Of a DNA stretch of 64,000 nt, positions 1-11,337 are shown piece after piece; position 1 is the first letter of the stretch, and the number at the start of each line of letters is the position of its first letter. The stretch covers positions 19,264,835 through 19,328,834 of the forward strand of contig CM070904.1 of assembly GCA_036417435.1 (NCBI GenBank), written 5' to 3'. The notes under the pieces were generated by a model. The model worked only from the letters and a program-made list of their open reading frames with translations, was not told where the DNA came from and searched no databases. The translations under genes and the position numbers were made by a program. The DNA comes from Inia geoffrensis. Its lineage: Eukaryota; Chordata; Mammalia; Artiodactyla; Iniidae.

Positions 1-929
1 TTACATCTCAGAGGCACAAGGAAGAAATCCCCAAACCTTCCCTTTTAAGATAAATAGGGCAAGTTTGGGGATTGGTAAAAAGGAGTAGATGAATTTGAAC
101 TGCCTCTAGAGCTGCACTTAGAGTTGTGCAACTATTTTAAGATACGGACAGTTGATTTTAATTCCTCAAGGAATTGGGTTGCAACTTAAATGACATCATA
201 GGTTGATTCACCCATAAACCCTTTTCCAGGGCTTTAAAACCCCTTCCATCCACCCCACACATCCTACTTTTATGTTAGCTTAGAGGAGAGGCCCTAACAA
301 TTTCCTTTCAGGCTCTGAATATCAGCTTCCAATTTGGCCAAATTTCTGATCATAAAGTTTTATTGAATTATTTTAAATATCTTATCAAGTTTTAGCCAGG
401 ACATACTGCCAGTAAATATTTCTGGCAGTATTAAACAACCCTTAGATTTAAGAGGTGTCCCCCAAGGTTGGTGCAAAAGATATTTTTTTTTTTCTCTCTC
501 TATGGGGTACTGTAGACAGACATCTAGGGGGAACTGACTCTACTAAGGATTCCCACCCTTAGCCAGCTTTTGCCAGTTTTCCCAGCAGCCCATCTGGAGG
601 CTCCAAATGGGATTTAAAATATTTTAGTTTCCCTTGGCTGTTTAAGGGTTTACCAGAAAATTCTTCAGAGACTGATCAACTCCGGGAGGGGTCCATATGG
701 GGTTGGGGGGCGGTGGTCCTTTGAAGGTAGACACAGCAGCATCCGTAAGGCCGTTAACTTGATAGATTTTTGTTTATTGTCTTGTAGAGTTTTTGGAGTG
801 GAAAGACACTCCAGGCAGAGGATGAGTAGATTGAATACTCAAGTAAAGGAGGATAGATGGGAGCAGTAGGGGTTACGTCAGTATTTTGCTTTAGATACCT
901 CTCATAGCTTTAATTTTTTATTAGTTTTT

Positions 930-1203
930 ATTAATTAATTTATTTTTGGCTGCGTTGGGTCTTCGTTGCTGCACACAGGCTTTCTCTAGTTGCGGCGAGC
1001 GGGGGCTGCTCTTCGTTGTGGTACGCGGGCTTCTCATTGTGGTGGCTTCTGTTGTTGCGGAGCATGGGCTCTAGGCGCGCAGGCTTCAGTAGTTGCGGCG
1101 TGCGGGCTCAGTAGTTGAGGCACACGGGCTTAGTTGCTCCGTGGCATGTGGGATCTTCCCGTATCAGGGCTCGAACCCATGTCCCCTGCATTGGCAGGCC
1201 GAG
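930..1203 (-). mobile_element. CHR-type SINE, long subtype, 5' part missing
   Basis: The + strand shows the complement of a tRNA-derived CHR SINE with the repeated cagtagttg units of the long subtype and a T-rich tail at the left. It lacks the first ~30 nt of the head and joins a second SINE directly. A near-perfect direct repeat, tattagttttt at 919-929 and tattacttttt at 1415-1425, brackets both SINEs together. Confidence 0.85.
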
Positions 1204-1414
1204 TCTTTTTATTTTTGTTTTTGCGGTACGCGGGCCTCTCACCGCTGTGGCCTCTCCCGTTGCGGAGCACAGGTTCCAGACGCGCAGGCTCAGCGGCCAT
1301 GGCTCACCGGCCCAGCCGCTCCGCGGCATGTGGGATCCTCCCGGACTGGGGCACGAACCTGTGTCCCCTGCATCGGCAGGCGGAGTCTTAACCACTGCGC
1401 CACCAGGGAAGCCC
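1204..1414 (-). mobile_element. CHR-type SINE, short CpG-rich subtype
   Basis: A complete short-subtype unit on the minus strand. It runs from the head ending gccaccagggaagccc (1400-1414) to the tail tttttatttttgttttt (1205-1221). It is fused head-to-tail with the preceding long-subtype SINE. CpG-rich and close to the other eight copies, so relatively young. Confidence 0.9.
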
Positions 1415-2732
1415 TATTACTTTTTCTAATGCATCTTTCAACGAAGGTATTTTGGAATTTTGAAGCCTTTTGGAGGCTTCTGCATACCAATTAAAGTAGG
1501 TGTCCCTTGCGTTTAAGTGCTCCTCTTAAATTGTCTTATCTAAGTTAGAACATTCCTCATAATGGCCATTGTAATTTCCCTGAAGACTGGCGGCAGTTTG
1601 GTAGGGCTCTTAGCTACAAATGGAATTCAACCCACCTTTCTGTCCAGCCATATCTAGCCTCAAATGGGGTACAAGCCACATTTCTGTCCAGCCGTATTTT
1701 GGGGCCCCTAACTTGATGGTTTCCAAGCCAAGTTCTTAGGAAACACAATTCTTTGTTGTTACTAATACAATTTGGGCCAATTTTATAGATATTTATAGTT
1801 TCTGGGATGATAGTGCTTAAGCATACCACCGTCCAGCATACCTGCTTAATAACTCTTTGGATTTTAAGGGTCCCATTTTTATTACTATTTATTTATTTAG
1901 GTAAGGCTTTGGGTCTCTCAGAGCCTCACTATCTAAAAACGGACGTGTTGCTGGGTTGGGAATTTTGTGTGATGTTTTACAGTATGCCCAGTTGCGTGGA
2001 CATTTTGTAGAGGTTGGTGTGTGACCCACTGTCCGTCTAACTTGTTCCATGACCAACTTATCCAAACACAGGAGTCTTTGGTTTTGGAAGGGAGCATTCT
2101 AACAGCTCCTAAAGTGCTCGATCTGTGCCCACCAATTTTTGTGGCTTTTTTGACTTCTAAGGTCCCTATTAGCAATTAGCCTTTATTGACACAAAATAAA
2201 ACAGACAAACATACACACCTTAATGTATCAGCAGTAACCAAGAGATATTATTGCACCTTGGCCAAGAAAAGGCCTTGTGTGCCTCACCAGCAATTCCCCA
2301 GCAATCCCTAACCTGGACCTGGAATTTGGGGAAAGGATTGAACCAGTGAACCCCAAAGAAAGGGGACAGTGGGCTGCTTGCTAACACATGGGGAACCGCA
2401 GCTGCCCCCAGAAGTTCCCAGTGTGGAATTTGGAGACAAAGCCAAGGGCTGGGGTTTCCTGTCATTTGGGAAATTGTGGTCTAAACTACCAGCAGCTCCC
2501 AATGTAGAACAAGTGAATCCAGACAAATGGGGGAACTAACTAGAAAGCAGATTCGATGGGGAGCTTGACACAAAGAAAGCAGTACTCAGAACCAAGAGGC
2601 AACTTACCCATGACCCTCAGAAATGGAGAGAAAGACTGAGATCTCAAAGGGTTCGTGGGTACCACGCTTTTGTTCCTTGTTGTCTCTAAAGCCCTCAGAA
2701 GTCTCCGTTGATCCCACCACTGCCACCAAATT

Positions 2733-3149
2733 TGTTAAACAACAAAAATTCAATTAAACTTGAAGATATAATTGGCTCTATTAAGAATTCATGAATCTGG
2801 CATCATCCCATGTAGCAACAGAACTCTGCTGAGCTGCGGAAAAGGAAAGGTTTTTAAAGATGGAAAGGGGGCAGAACAAGGAAATTATTAGCAAAGAATG
2901 CGTTGTTTTAGGCGTTCCTAAGGGGAATGGAAGGGCCTATTGGGGAGATTACCTCACTAGTGCCAACCAGGTCATTCCAGGTTAACTGGTTAAAGGTTAC
3001 CTACTTGCTGGAGAGGGTGGGTCAAGATTGTGGTTAGGTTAGGTATTCAGTCTTGGTTTGCTGACGTGGGACTTAGCACAGACGATTCCATTTGGGGTCT
3101 GTTATTTCTTTGTAACGGCAGCACTAAAGGTTGAAGATACGTTCTCACA
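2733..3149 (-). mobile_element. 5' LTR of the retrovirus at 1-2732
   Basis: On the minus strand the segment begins TGTGAGAACG and ends GTTTAACA, with TG...CA termini and a length of 417 bp. It is followed immediately by the leader-like sequence. No partner 3' LTR is visible because the element leaves the window. Right boundary inferred from the terminal dinucleotide only. Confidence 0.55.
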
Positions 3150-3297
3150 GTTAAAATTTTTGAAGTCCTCCAGTAGAAACTGCATTTTGGTTTAGGAGGG
3201 ATTAGGATGGTCTATGGTGATCGTTGTGGCATTTCACCAGCGCTGTACCTGCTGGAAGTGGAAGCTGTTAAAAGTGTTTCAATGAAGTTGTGTTATC

Positions 3298-3331
<34 letters not shown>

Positions 3332-4099
3332 TCCAAATACATAAAAGCATAGAAACCAAGGCTCTATAGCAAGCACATCAGGAGATCTGTGGCTCCTTGG
3401 CTATTTCTTCAGTTATTTTTAGCTAATTTTAGCTAACTGTCTGTCATAATGGACCGGGAACCGACATGCTATGATAAAATAGCTGCCTCTTGTAGCTGGG
3501 GCCAGTGTTAGGCCAGTGTCCTTCATAAAATATACATTTTTGGGGCGTTATTTGGCCTTGAATTACAGTAAAGTACTTGGAAAAATGGGCACATCTTTGC
3601 TTTCCTGTTTAGGTTTGTCTTTAACAAATATTAAAATAAGTTATTTCCCCCTGGCTATGTATTTGCTGCTGATGGAAAATAGAGGGCGGGTTACTATGAG
3701 TACAAGATGTCACAAGAGTGATGAATGAAAACCAACTTTCTGAAGGTCCCTGTGTTTCACGCCAATGGTGCCAAGGTCCCTTACACAGGGCTTTAATTTG
3801 AGTGTAGCTCATGAAGTATGGGGTCTTGGCATCCTACTGTAGGCTTCAAGGTTCTGCCTAAGAAAGTAGATCTGGTGGCTGGAGCACAGGGGAGGTGGGG
3901 GAGTTGGAGTGATTATAATGGGGATGGGAAAATTCCTTAAGGCAGGGAGTGGCTAGTAATCTTTGGAGCTAAAGCTTTTGGGCACCGGCCTAGCTCCTGT
4001 CTGAACCCCTTTTATAGGGGAGTTTTCCTCTCTCTCATATCTTTTCCCTCCTCAGCTGGCAGTGAGAGCTCTGGACACTCCGCTGGGAGGGAATGATGG
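3150..4099. other. Unassigned sequence with an A28 tract
   Basis: No gene or clear repeat family recognised. A pure run of 28 A lies at 3301-3328. The ~150 bp before it (3150-3300) could be the 3' end of a retroposed transcript on the + strand, but no duplication was found. The remainder (3330-4099) appears unique. Confidence 0.4.
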
Positions 4100-4655
4100 C
4101 TAAAGGAAGACTGTTTCTCTCCTCACAACACTTCTGACACCAAGCACTTCTTCAGTTCTCTGTGGACACCAACGGGGCGTCCTGCAACTCAGTTCAATTC
4201 TGAAACTACCCAGAGTTGGTGCAGACCCCTCAGGTTAAAGGCTCAGTCCCACAAGACTGTCCCCTACTTCAGACACCAGTTGCAAGTGGTGTGTTCGTTC
4301 CCAGGTTACCCCCACTTCTGCCCAACTTGGCTACCAACCAGGAGTTCCTATGATGCCCTCCTCAGGTTGCATTGTTTGCTATATCAGTACACAGAACTCA
4401 GGAAAATATTTTCCTTACATTTGTCACTTTATTGTAAAGGATGTTATGAAAGATAAAAGTGAATAGCCAGACGAAGAGGTACATAGGACAAGGTCTGGAA
4501 CGGTTCAGAGCAAAGGAGCTGCTGTCCCAGCGGAGTCGGCATGTACCACTCTTCCAGCACATGGATGTGTTCGTCAACCCAGAAGCTCTCTGATCCCCAT
4601 CATTTAGGGTTTTTATGGAGGTTCTAGGACATAGGCACAGTTGATTAAAGCGTTG
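4100..4655. mobile_element. Ancient LTR-like repeat, left part
   Basis: Resembles an old ERVL-type LTR consensus (I do not assign a name). It is interrupted by the full-length L1 at 4669-10417 and continues on the far side at 10431-10690, where the sequence resumes in register. The continuity across the L1 supports it being one pre-existing element. Confidence 0.5.
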
Positions 4656-4668
4656 GCCATTGGTGATT

Positions 4669-5035
4669 TTTTTTTCAACATCATTATTGGAGTATAATTG
4701 CTTTACAATGTTGTGTTAGTTTCTGCTATATAACAAAGTGTATCAGCTATACGTATACATTATCTCCATATCCCCTCCCTCTTGCGTCTCCCTCCCACGC
4801 TCCCTTATCCCACCCCTCTAGGCGGTCACAGAGCACCGAGCTGAACTCCCTGTGCTATGGGGCTGCTTCCCACTAGCTATCTGTTTTACATTTGATAGTG
4901 TACATATGTCCATGCCACTCTCTCACTTCGTCCCAGCTTACCCTTCCCCCTCCCCATGTCCTCAAGTCTTTATTCCTGTCCTGCCCCTAGGTTCTTCAGA
5001 ACCTTTTTTTTTTTTTTAGATTGCATATATATGTG
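4669..5035 (-). other. L1 3' untranslated region
   Basis: Lies between the C-terminal end of ORF2 and the A tail. The + strand has the usual pyrimidine-rich stretch (tatcccctccctcttgcg) and further CT-rich blocks. A T11 run at 5006-5016 interrupts it. Confidence 0.8.
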
Positions 5036-8000
5036 TTAGCATATGCTATTTGTTTTTCTCTTTCTGACTTCACTCTGTATGACACATTCTAGGTCCATCC
5101 ACTTCACTACAAACAACTCAATTTCGTTTCTTTTTATGGCTGAGTAATATTCCATTGTATATATGCGCCACATTTTCTTTATACAGTCATCTGTCGATGG
5201 ACATGTAGGTTGCTTCCATGTCCTGGCTGTTGTAAATAGACCTGCCATGAATATTGTGGTACAGGACTCTTTGAATTATGGTTTTCCCAGGGTATATACC
5301 CAGTAGTGGGATTGCTGGGTTGTATGGTAGTTCTACTGTTTAGTTTTTTAAGGAACCTCCATACTGTTCTCCATAGTGGCTGTATCAATTTACATTCCCA
5401 CCAACAGTGCAAGAGGGTTCCCTTTTCTCCACACCCTCTTCAGCATTTATTGCTTGTAGAGTTTTTGATGCTGGCCATTCTGACCCGTGTGAGGCGATAC
5501 CTCATTGTAGTTTTGATCTGCATTTCTCTAATGATTAGTGATGTTGAGCATCTTTTCATGTGTGTGTTGGCAATCTATATCTCTTCTTTGGAGAAATGTC
5601 TATTTAGGTCTTCTGCCCAATTTTGGATTGGGTTGTTCTTTTGATATTGAGCTGCATGAGCTGCTTGTATATTTTGGAGATAATTCCTTTGTCTTTTGCT
5701 TCGTTTGCAAATATTTTCTCCCATTCTGAGGGCTGTCTTTTGGTCTTGTTTATGGTTTCCTTGGCTGTGCAAAAGCTTTTAAGTTTCATCAGCTCCCATT
5801 TGTTTATTTTTGTTTTTATTTGCATTTCTCTAGGAGGTGGGTCAAAAGGATCTTGCTGTGATTTATGTCAAAGAATGTTCTTCCTGTGTTTTCCTCTAAG
5901 AGTTTTATAGTGTCTGGCCTGACATTTAGGTCTTTAATCCATTTTGGGGTTATTTTTGTGTGTGGTGTTAGGGAGTGTTCTAATTTCATTCTTTTACATG
6001 TAGCTGTCCAGTTTTCCCAGCAACACTTATTGAAGAGGCTGTCTTTTCTCCATTGTATATTCTTGTCTCCTTTAACAAAGATAAGGTAACCATATGTATG
6101 TGGGTTTACCTCTGGGCATTCTGTCCTGTTCCATTAATCTAGATATCTGTTTCTGTGTCAGTACCATACTATCTTGATTACTGTAGCTTTGTAGTGTAGT
6201 CTGAAGTCAGGGCGCCCGATTCCTCCAGCTCTGTTTTTCTGTCTCAAGATTGCTTTGGCTATTCGGGGTCTTTTGTGTTTCCATACAAATTGTGAAATTT
6301 TTTGTTCTAGTTCTGTGTAAAATGCCATTGGTAGTTTGATTGGGATTGCATTGAATCTGTAGATTGCTTTGGGTAGTATAGTCATTTTCACAATGTTGAT
6401 TCTTCCAATCCAAGAACATGGTATATCTCTCTATCTGTTTGTATCTTCTATTTAATTTCTTTCATCAGTGTCTTATAGTTTTCTGCATTCAGGTCTTTTG
6501 TCTCCTTAGGTAGGTTTATTCCTAGGTATTTTATTCTTTTTGTTACAGTGGGAAATGGGAGTGTTTCCTTAATTTCTCTTTCAGATTTTTCATCATTAAT
6601 GTGTAGGAATGCAAGAGATTTCTGTGCATTAATTTTCTATCCTGCTAGTTTACCAGATTCATTGATGAGCTCTAGTAGTTTTCTGGTAGCATCTTTAGCA
6701 TTCTCTATGTATAGTATCATGTCATCTGCAAACAGTGACAGTTTTATTTCTTCTTTTCTGATTTGGATTCCTTTTATTTCTTGTCTCTGATTGCTGTGGC
6801 TAAAACTTCCAAAACTATGTTGAATAATAGTGGTGAGAGTGGGCAGTGGTGTCTTGTTCCTGATCTTACTGGAAATGGTTTCAGTGTTTCACCATTGAGA
6901 ACGATGTTGTCTGTGGGTTTGTCATATATGGCCTTTATTATGTTGAAGTAGGTTCTCTCCATGCCTCCTTTCTGGAGGGTTTTTAATCATAAATGTGTGT
7001 TGAATTTTGTCAAAAGCTTTTTGTGCATCTGTTGAGATTATCATATGGTTTTTATCCTTCAGTTCTTTAATATGGTGTATCACATTGATAGATTTGTGTG
7101 TATTGAAGAATCCTTGCATTCCTGGGATAAACCCCACTTGATCATGGTGTATGATCCTCTTAATGTGCCGTTGGATTCTGTTTGCTAGTCTTTTGTTGAG
7201 GATTTTTGCATCTATGTTCATCAGTGATATTGGCCTGTAGTTTTCATTTTTGTGACATCTTTTTCTGGTTTTGGTATCAGGGTGATGGTGGCCTCATAGA
7301 ATGAGTTTGGACGTGTTCCTTCCTCTGCCATATTTTGGAAGAGTTTGAGAAGGATAGGTGTTAGCTGTTCTCTAAATGTTTGATAGAATTTGCCTGTGAA
7401 GCCACCTGGTCCTGGGCTTTTGTTTGTTGGAAGATTTTTAATCACAGTCTCAATTTCAGTGCTTGTGATGGGCCTGTTTATATTTTCTATTTCTTCCTGG
7501 TTCAGTCTCGGAAGGTTGTGCTCTTCTAAGAATTTTTCCATTTCTTCCAGGCTGTCCATTTTATTGGCATATAGTTGCTTGCAGTAATCTCTCATGATCC
7601 TTTTTATTTCTGCAGTGTCAGTTGTTACTTCTCCTGTTATCATTTCTGACTCTACTGATTTGAGTCTTCTCCCTTTTTTTCTTGATGAGTCTGGCTAATG
7701 ATTTATCAATTTTGTTTATCTTCTCTAAGAACCAGCTTTTAGTTTTATTGACCTTTGCTATTGTTTCCTTCATTTCTTTTTCATTCGTTTCTGATGTGAT
7801 GTTTATGATTTCTTTCCTTCTGCTAACTTCGGTTTTTTTTGTTGTTGTTGTTCTTCTTTCTCTAATTGCTTTAGGTGTAAGGCTAGGTTGTTTATTTGAG
7901 ATGTTTCTTGTTTCTTGAGGTAGGATTGTATTGCTATAAACTTCCCTCAGAACTGCTTTTGCTGCATCCCATAGGTTTTGGATCGTCGTGTTTTCCTTGT

Positions 8001-8830
8001 CATTTGTTTCTAGGTATTTTTTGACTTCCTCTTTGATTTCTTCAGTGATCTCTTGGTTAGTTAGTAGTGTATTGTTTAACCTCCATGTGTTTGTATTTTT
8101 TAACAGTTTTTTTTTCCTGTAATTGATATCTAGTCTCATAGAGTTGTCATCAGAAAAGATACTTGATATGATTTCAGTTTTCTTAAATTTACCAGGGCTT
8201 GATGTGTGACCCAAGATATGATCTGTCCTGGAGAATGTTCCACGAGCACTTGAGAAGAAAGTGTATTCTGTTGTTTTTGGATGGAATGTCCTATAAATAT
8301 CAGTTAAGTCCATCTTGTTTAATGTGTCATTTAAAGCTTGTGTTTCATTATTTATTTTCATTTTGGATGATCTGTCCATTGGTGATTTTGTGGTGTTGAA
8401 TTCCCCTACTGTGATTGTGTTCCTGTCGATTTCCCCTTTTATGGCTGTTAGCATTTGCCTTATGTATTGAGGTGCTCCTGTGTTGGGTGCATACATATTT
8501 ACAATTGTTATATCTTCTTCTTGGATTGATCCCTTGATCATTATGTAGTGTCTTTCTTTGTCTCTTGTAATAGTCTTTATTTTAAAGTCTACTTTGTCTG
8601 ATATGAGAATTGCTACTCCAGCTTTCTTTTGATTTCCATTTGCATGGGATATCTTTTTCCATCCCTTCACTGTCAGTCTGTATGTGTCCCTGGTTCTGTA
8701 GACAGCATATATATGGGTCTTGTTTTTGTATCCATTCAGCCAATCTGTGTCTTTTGGTTGTAGCATTTTATCCATTTACATTTAAGGTAATTATCAACGT
8801 GTATGTTCATGTTACCATTTTCTTAATTGT
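5036..8830 (-). pseudogene. L1 ORF2 (endonuclease/reverse transcriptase), decayed
   Basis: The longest open piece is 8775-7618 (385 codons), covering most of the endonuclease domain and the start of the RT region. It then shifts frame near 7640 and continues through 7643-7221, 7221-6922, 6962-6774, 6391-6158, 5825-5575, 5412-5179 and 5248-5036. The RT motif FADD is encoded at 6721-6732. Two endonuclease positions that are normally invariant look altered: the GDFN motif reads GEFN and the SDH motif reads SDD. The protein would nick target DNA and reverse-transcribe L1 RNA in the nucleus. With these substitutions and at least five frame breaks it is a pseudogene. Confidence 0.9.
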
Positions 8831-8879
8831 TTTGGGTTTGTTTTTGTAGGTCTTTTCCTTCTCTTGTGTTTTCTGCTTA

Positions 8880-9747
8880 GAGAAGTTACTTTGGCATTTG
8901 TTGGGAAGCTGGTTTGGTGGTGCTGAACTCTCAGCTTTTGCTTGTCTGTAAAGGTTTTAATTTCTCCATGAAATCTGAATGAGATCTTTGCTGGGTAGAG
9001 TAATCCTGGTTGTAGGTTTTTCCCTTTCATATCTTTAAATATGTCCTGCCAGTCCCTTCTGGCTTGCAGAGTTTCTGCTGAAGGATCAGCTGTTAACCTT
9101 ATGGGGATTTCCTTGTATGTTATTTGTTGTTTATCCCTTTCTGCTTTTAATATTTTTTCTTTGTATTTAATTTTTGGTAGTCTGATTAATATGTGTCATG
9201 GCATGTTTCTTCTTGGATCTATCCTGTACGGGACTCTCTGAGCTTCCTGGAATTGATTGGCTATTTCCTTTCATGTGTTAGGGAAGTTTTCAACTATACT
9301 GTCTTCAAATATTTTCTCAGACCCTTTCTTTTCCTCTTATTCCTCTGGGACCCCTATAATTCAAATGCTGGTGTGTTTAATGTTGTCCCAGCGATCTCTG
9401 AGACTGTCCTTAATTCTTTTCATTCTTTTTTCTTTATTCTGCTCTGCAGTAGTTATTTCCACTGTTTTATCTTCCCGGTCACTTATCTGTTCTTCTGCCC
9501 CTGTTATTCTGCTATTGATTCCATTTATTGTGTTGGTCATCATTGTTTGTTTCCTCTTTAGTTCTTCTAGGTCCTTGTTAAGCGTTTCTTGTATTTTCTC
9601 CATTCTGTTTCCAAGATTTTGGATCATCTTTACTGTCATTACTCTGAATTCTTTTTCAGGTAGACTGCCTATTTCCTCTTCATTTGTTAGGTCTGGTGGG
9701 CTTTTACCTTGCTCCTTCATCTGCTGTGTGTTTCTCTGTCTTCTCAT
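8880..9747 (-). pseudogene. L1 ORF1 (RNA-binding chaperone), frameshifted
   Basis: The start is at 9747 (MRRQRNTQQMKEQ), a typical mammalian ORF1p N-terminus. The first 128 codons (9747-9361) are charged and heptad-like, consistent with the trimerising coiled coil. After a stop the frame is broken through the RRM-like centre. The basic C-terminal domain is readable at 9030-8895 (LLYPAKISFRFHGEI). ORF1p coats L1 RNA; this copy cannot encode a full protein. Confidence 0.85.
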
Positions 9748-10417
9748 TTTGTTTAACTTACTGTGTTTGGGGATCTCCTTTTCACAGGCTGCAGGTTTGT
9801 AGTTCCCATTGTTTTCGGTGTCTGTCCCCAGTGGGTAAGGTTGGTTCAGTGGGCTGTGTAGGCTTCCTGGTGGAGGGAACTGGTGCCTGTGTTCTGGTGG
9901 ATGAGGCTGGAACTTGTCTTTCTGATGGGCAGGACTGCATCTGGTGGTGTGTTTTGGGGTGTCTGTGAACCTATTAGGATTTTAGGCAGCTTCTCTGCTA
10001 ATGGGTGGGGTTGTGTTCCTGTCTTGCTAGTTGTTTGGCATGGGGTGTCTAGGACTGGAGCTTGCTTGTTATTGAGTGGAGCTGGGTCTTAGCATTGAGG
10101 AGATCTCTGGGAGACATCTCACTGATTGACATTACATGGAGCTGGGCGGTCTCTGATGGTCCAATGTCCTGAACTCGGCTCCCCCACCTCAGAGGCTCAG
10201 GCCTGACACCCTGCTGGAGCACCAAGACCTTGTCAGCCCCCCGGTTTGATCAGTAATGATTTTCCTAGCCTTTTGATTGCTGGTACTGTTTTTCAAATTT
10301 GGGGCAGCAGTAATGAATTCTTCCAGCTAGGGGCACCTCTCTTCCACATTCTGCAGTGTTGCAAGTCTAAAGGAAGGTCTTGGAGGCAACACCCCAGTGT
10401 GTATAGCGGACGGCAGC
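9748..10417 (-). promoter_or_regulatory. L1 5' untranslated region / internal promoter
   Basis: About 670 bp upstream of ORF1 on the minus strand, ending exactly at the 5' target duplication. GC-richer than the ORFs. L1 5'UTRs hold the RNA polymerase II promoter and often an antisense promoter. Whether this copy still has activity cannot be judged from sequence. Confidence 0.75.
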
Positions 10418-10430
10418 GCCATTGGTGATT

Positions 10431-10690
10431 AACTCCTTCTCTTGACCCTCTAACCTTCCCAGGGGTCAGAGGTGGGGAAGGGACTGAAAGTTTCCATCTT
10501 TTAATCACACGGCTGGCCCCTCTGGCAACTGAACTCCATTCCCCACAGGTTAGCTCATTAGCATAAACTCTAGTATGGTTGAAAGGGGCTTATTATGAAA
10601 GACAAAATACACTCCTCTCACCCCTATCACTCAGGAAATTCCAAGAGTTTTAGAAGCTCTGTGCCAGGAACCGGGAATGAAGACTCAATA
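10431..10690. mobile_element. Ancient LTR-like repeat, right part
   Basis: Continuation of the repeat at 4100-4655 after the L1 insertion. The join after gccattggtgatt resumes the same consensus-like sequence, including the stretch ttagctcattagcataaactc. Confidence 0.5.
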
Positions 10691-10696
10691 GATGTT

Positions 10697-10721
10697 TTTT
10701 GTTTGTTTGTTTGTTTGTTTT
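10697..10721. repeat. (TTTG)n microsatellite
   Basis: Simple tandem repeat of tttg units ending in a T run. Confidence 0.9.
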
Positions 10722-10745
10722 AATATCACAATATCATAGTGGCCG

Positions 10746-11337
10746 AGACTCTTATTTCAGTTACTAATGCTGTAAGACAAACTATCCAAAAACGTATTGG
10801 TTTAAACTAGCAACCAATTTATTGTGTTCACGGTTTCTGTTGGTCTGGTCAGGGCACCGTGGGAATGTCTTATCTCTGCCCCATGATGTCTGGGGCCTCA
10901 GCTAGGAATGTGGAGGCTGGTGATGGACTTGATGGCTGGGGGCTGGAATTATCTAGAGGCTCTGATATTTGCTTGTTTGGGGCCTGGGCTCCTGGGATGC
11001 CCTGATGGGAAAGACCAAGACTACCTGTCATTTGGCTTCCTCACAGCATGGCGGCATCTGGGGAGTCAGACTTAAATAAGTCTTCTTACACTGAGGCTCA
11101 GGGGTCCATGCTTTAGTGTTCCAGTGAACAAGGCAAAAGCTACTGTTTTTACGTGTGGCCATGGAGGTCCCACAGTATCATTGCTGCCATACACTATTGG
11201 GAAAAGCATTCCCAAGTCTACCCATACCGAAGGAGAGGATTGGACTCCACCTTTTGATGGGGGCATGACAAAGTCACATTGCAGAAGAGCGCGTGGGATG
11301 GGCGGTATTGTTGCAGCAACCTTTGGAAAATAATCAG
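10746..11337. mobile_element. Ancient interspersed repeat, MaLR/MLT1-like
   Basis: The pattern fits an old mammalian LTR-type repeat: a gcttactaatgctg-like start, a tggtctggtcagggcac stretch, and an end with ttgttgcagcaacctttggaaaat. Small ORFs in it are incidental. Family assignment is tentative. Confidence 0.45.

Larger units (their letters stand above)
1..2732 (-). mobile_element. Internal region of an old endogenous retrovirus, partial
   Basis: This lies directly 3' (on the minus strand) of the LTR at 2733-3149. Next to the LTR, the minus strand reads a leader of the form TTTGGTGGCAGTGGTGGGATC, the arrangement expected for a retroviral primer-binding/leader region. The rest looks like decayed gag-type sequence: proline-rich around 660-720, with short frames broken by stops. 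An imperfect repeat of about 46 nt sits at 1630-1700. A SINE dimer interrupts it at 930-1414. No long reading frame survives, and the element runs off the left edge. The class I (gamma-like) assignment is a guess. Confidence 0.5.
4669..10417 (-). mobile_element. Full-length L1 retrotransposon
   Basis: A 5.75-kb L1 on the minus strand with 3'UTR, ORF2, ORF1 and 5'UTR in order. It is flanked by a perfect 13-bp target-site duplication, gccattggtgatt, at 4656-4668 and 10418-10430. A short A tail (T run on +) sits at 4669-4675. On the minus strand the target reads TT/AATC, close to the L1 endonuclease preference. Both ORFs carry several frameshifts and stops, so it is not expected to mobilise itself. 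It is inserted into an older LTR-like repeat. Confidence 0.95.
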
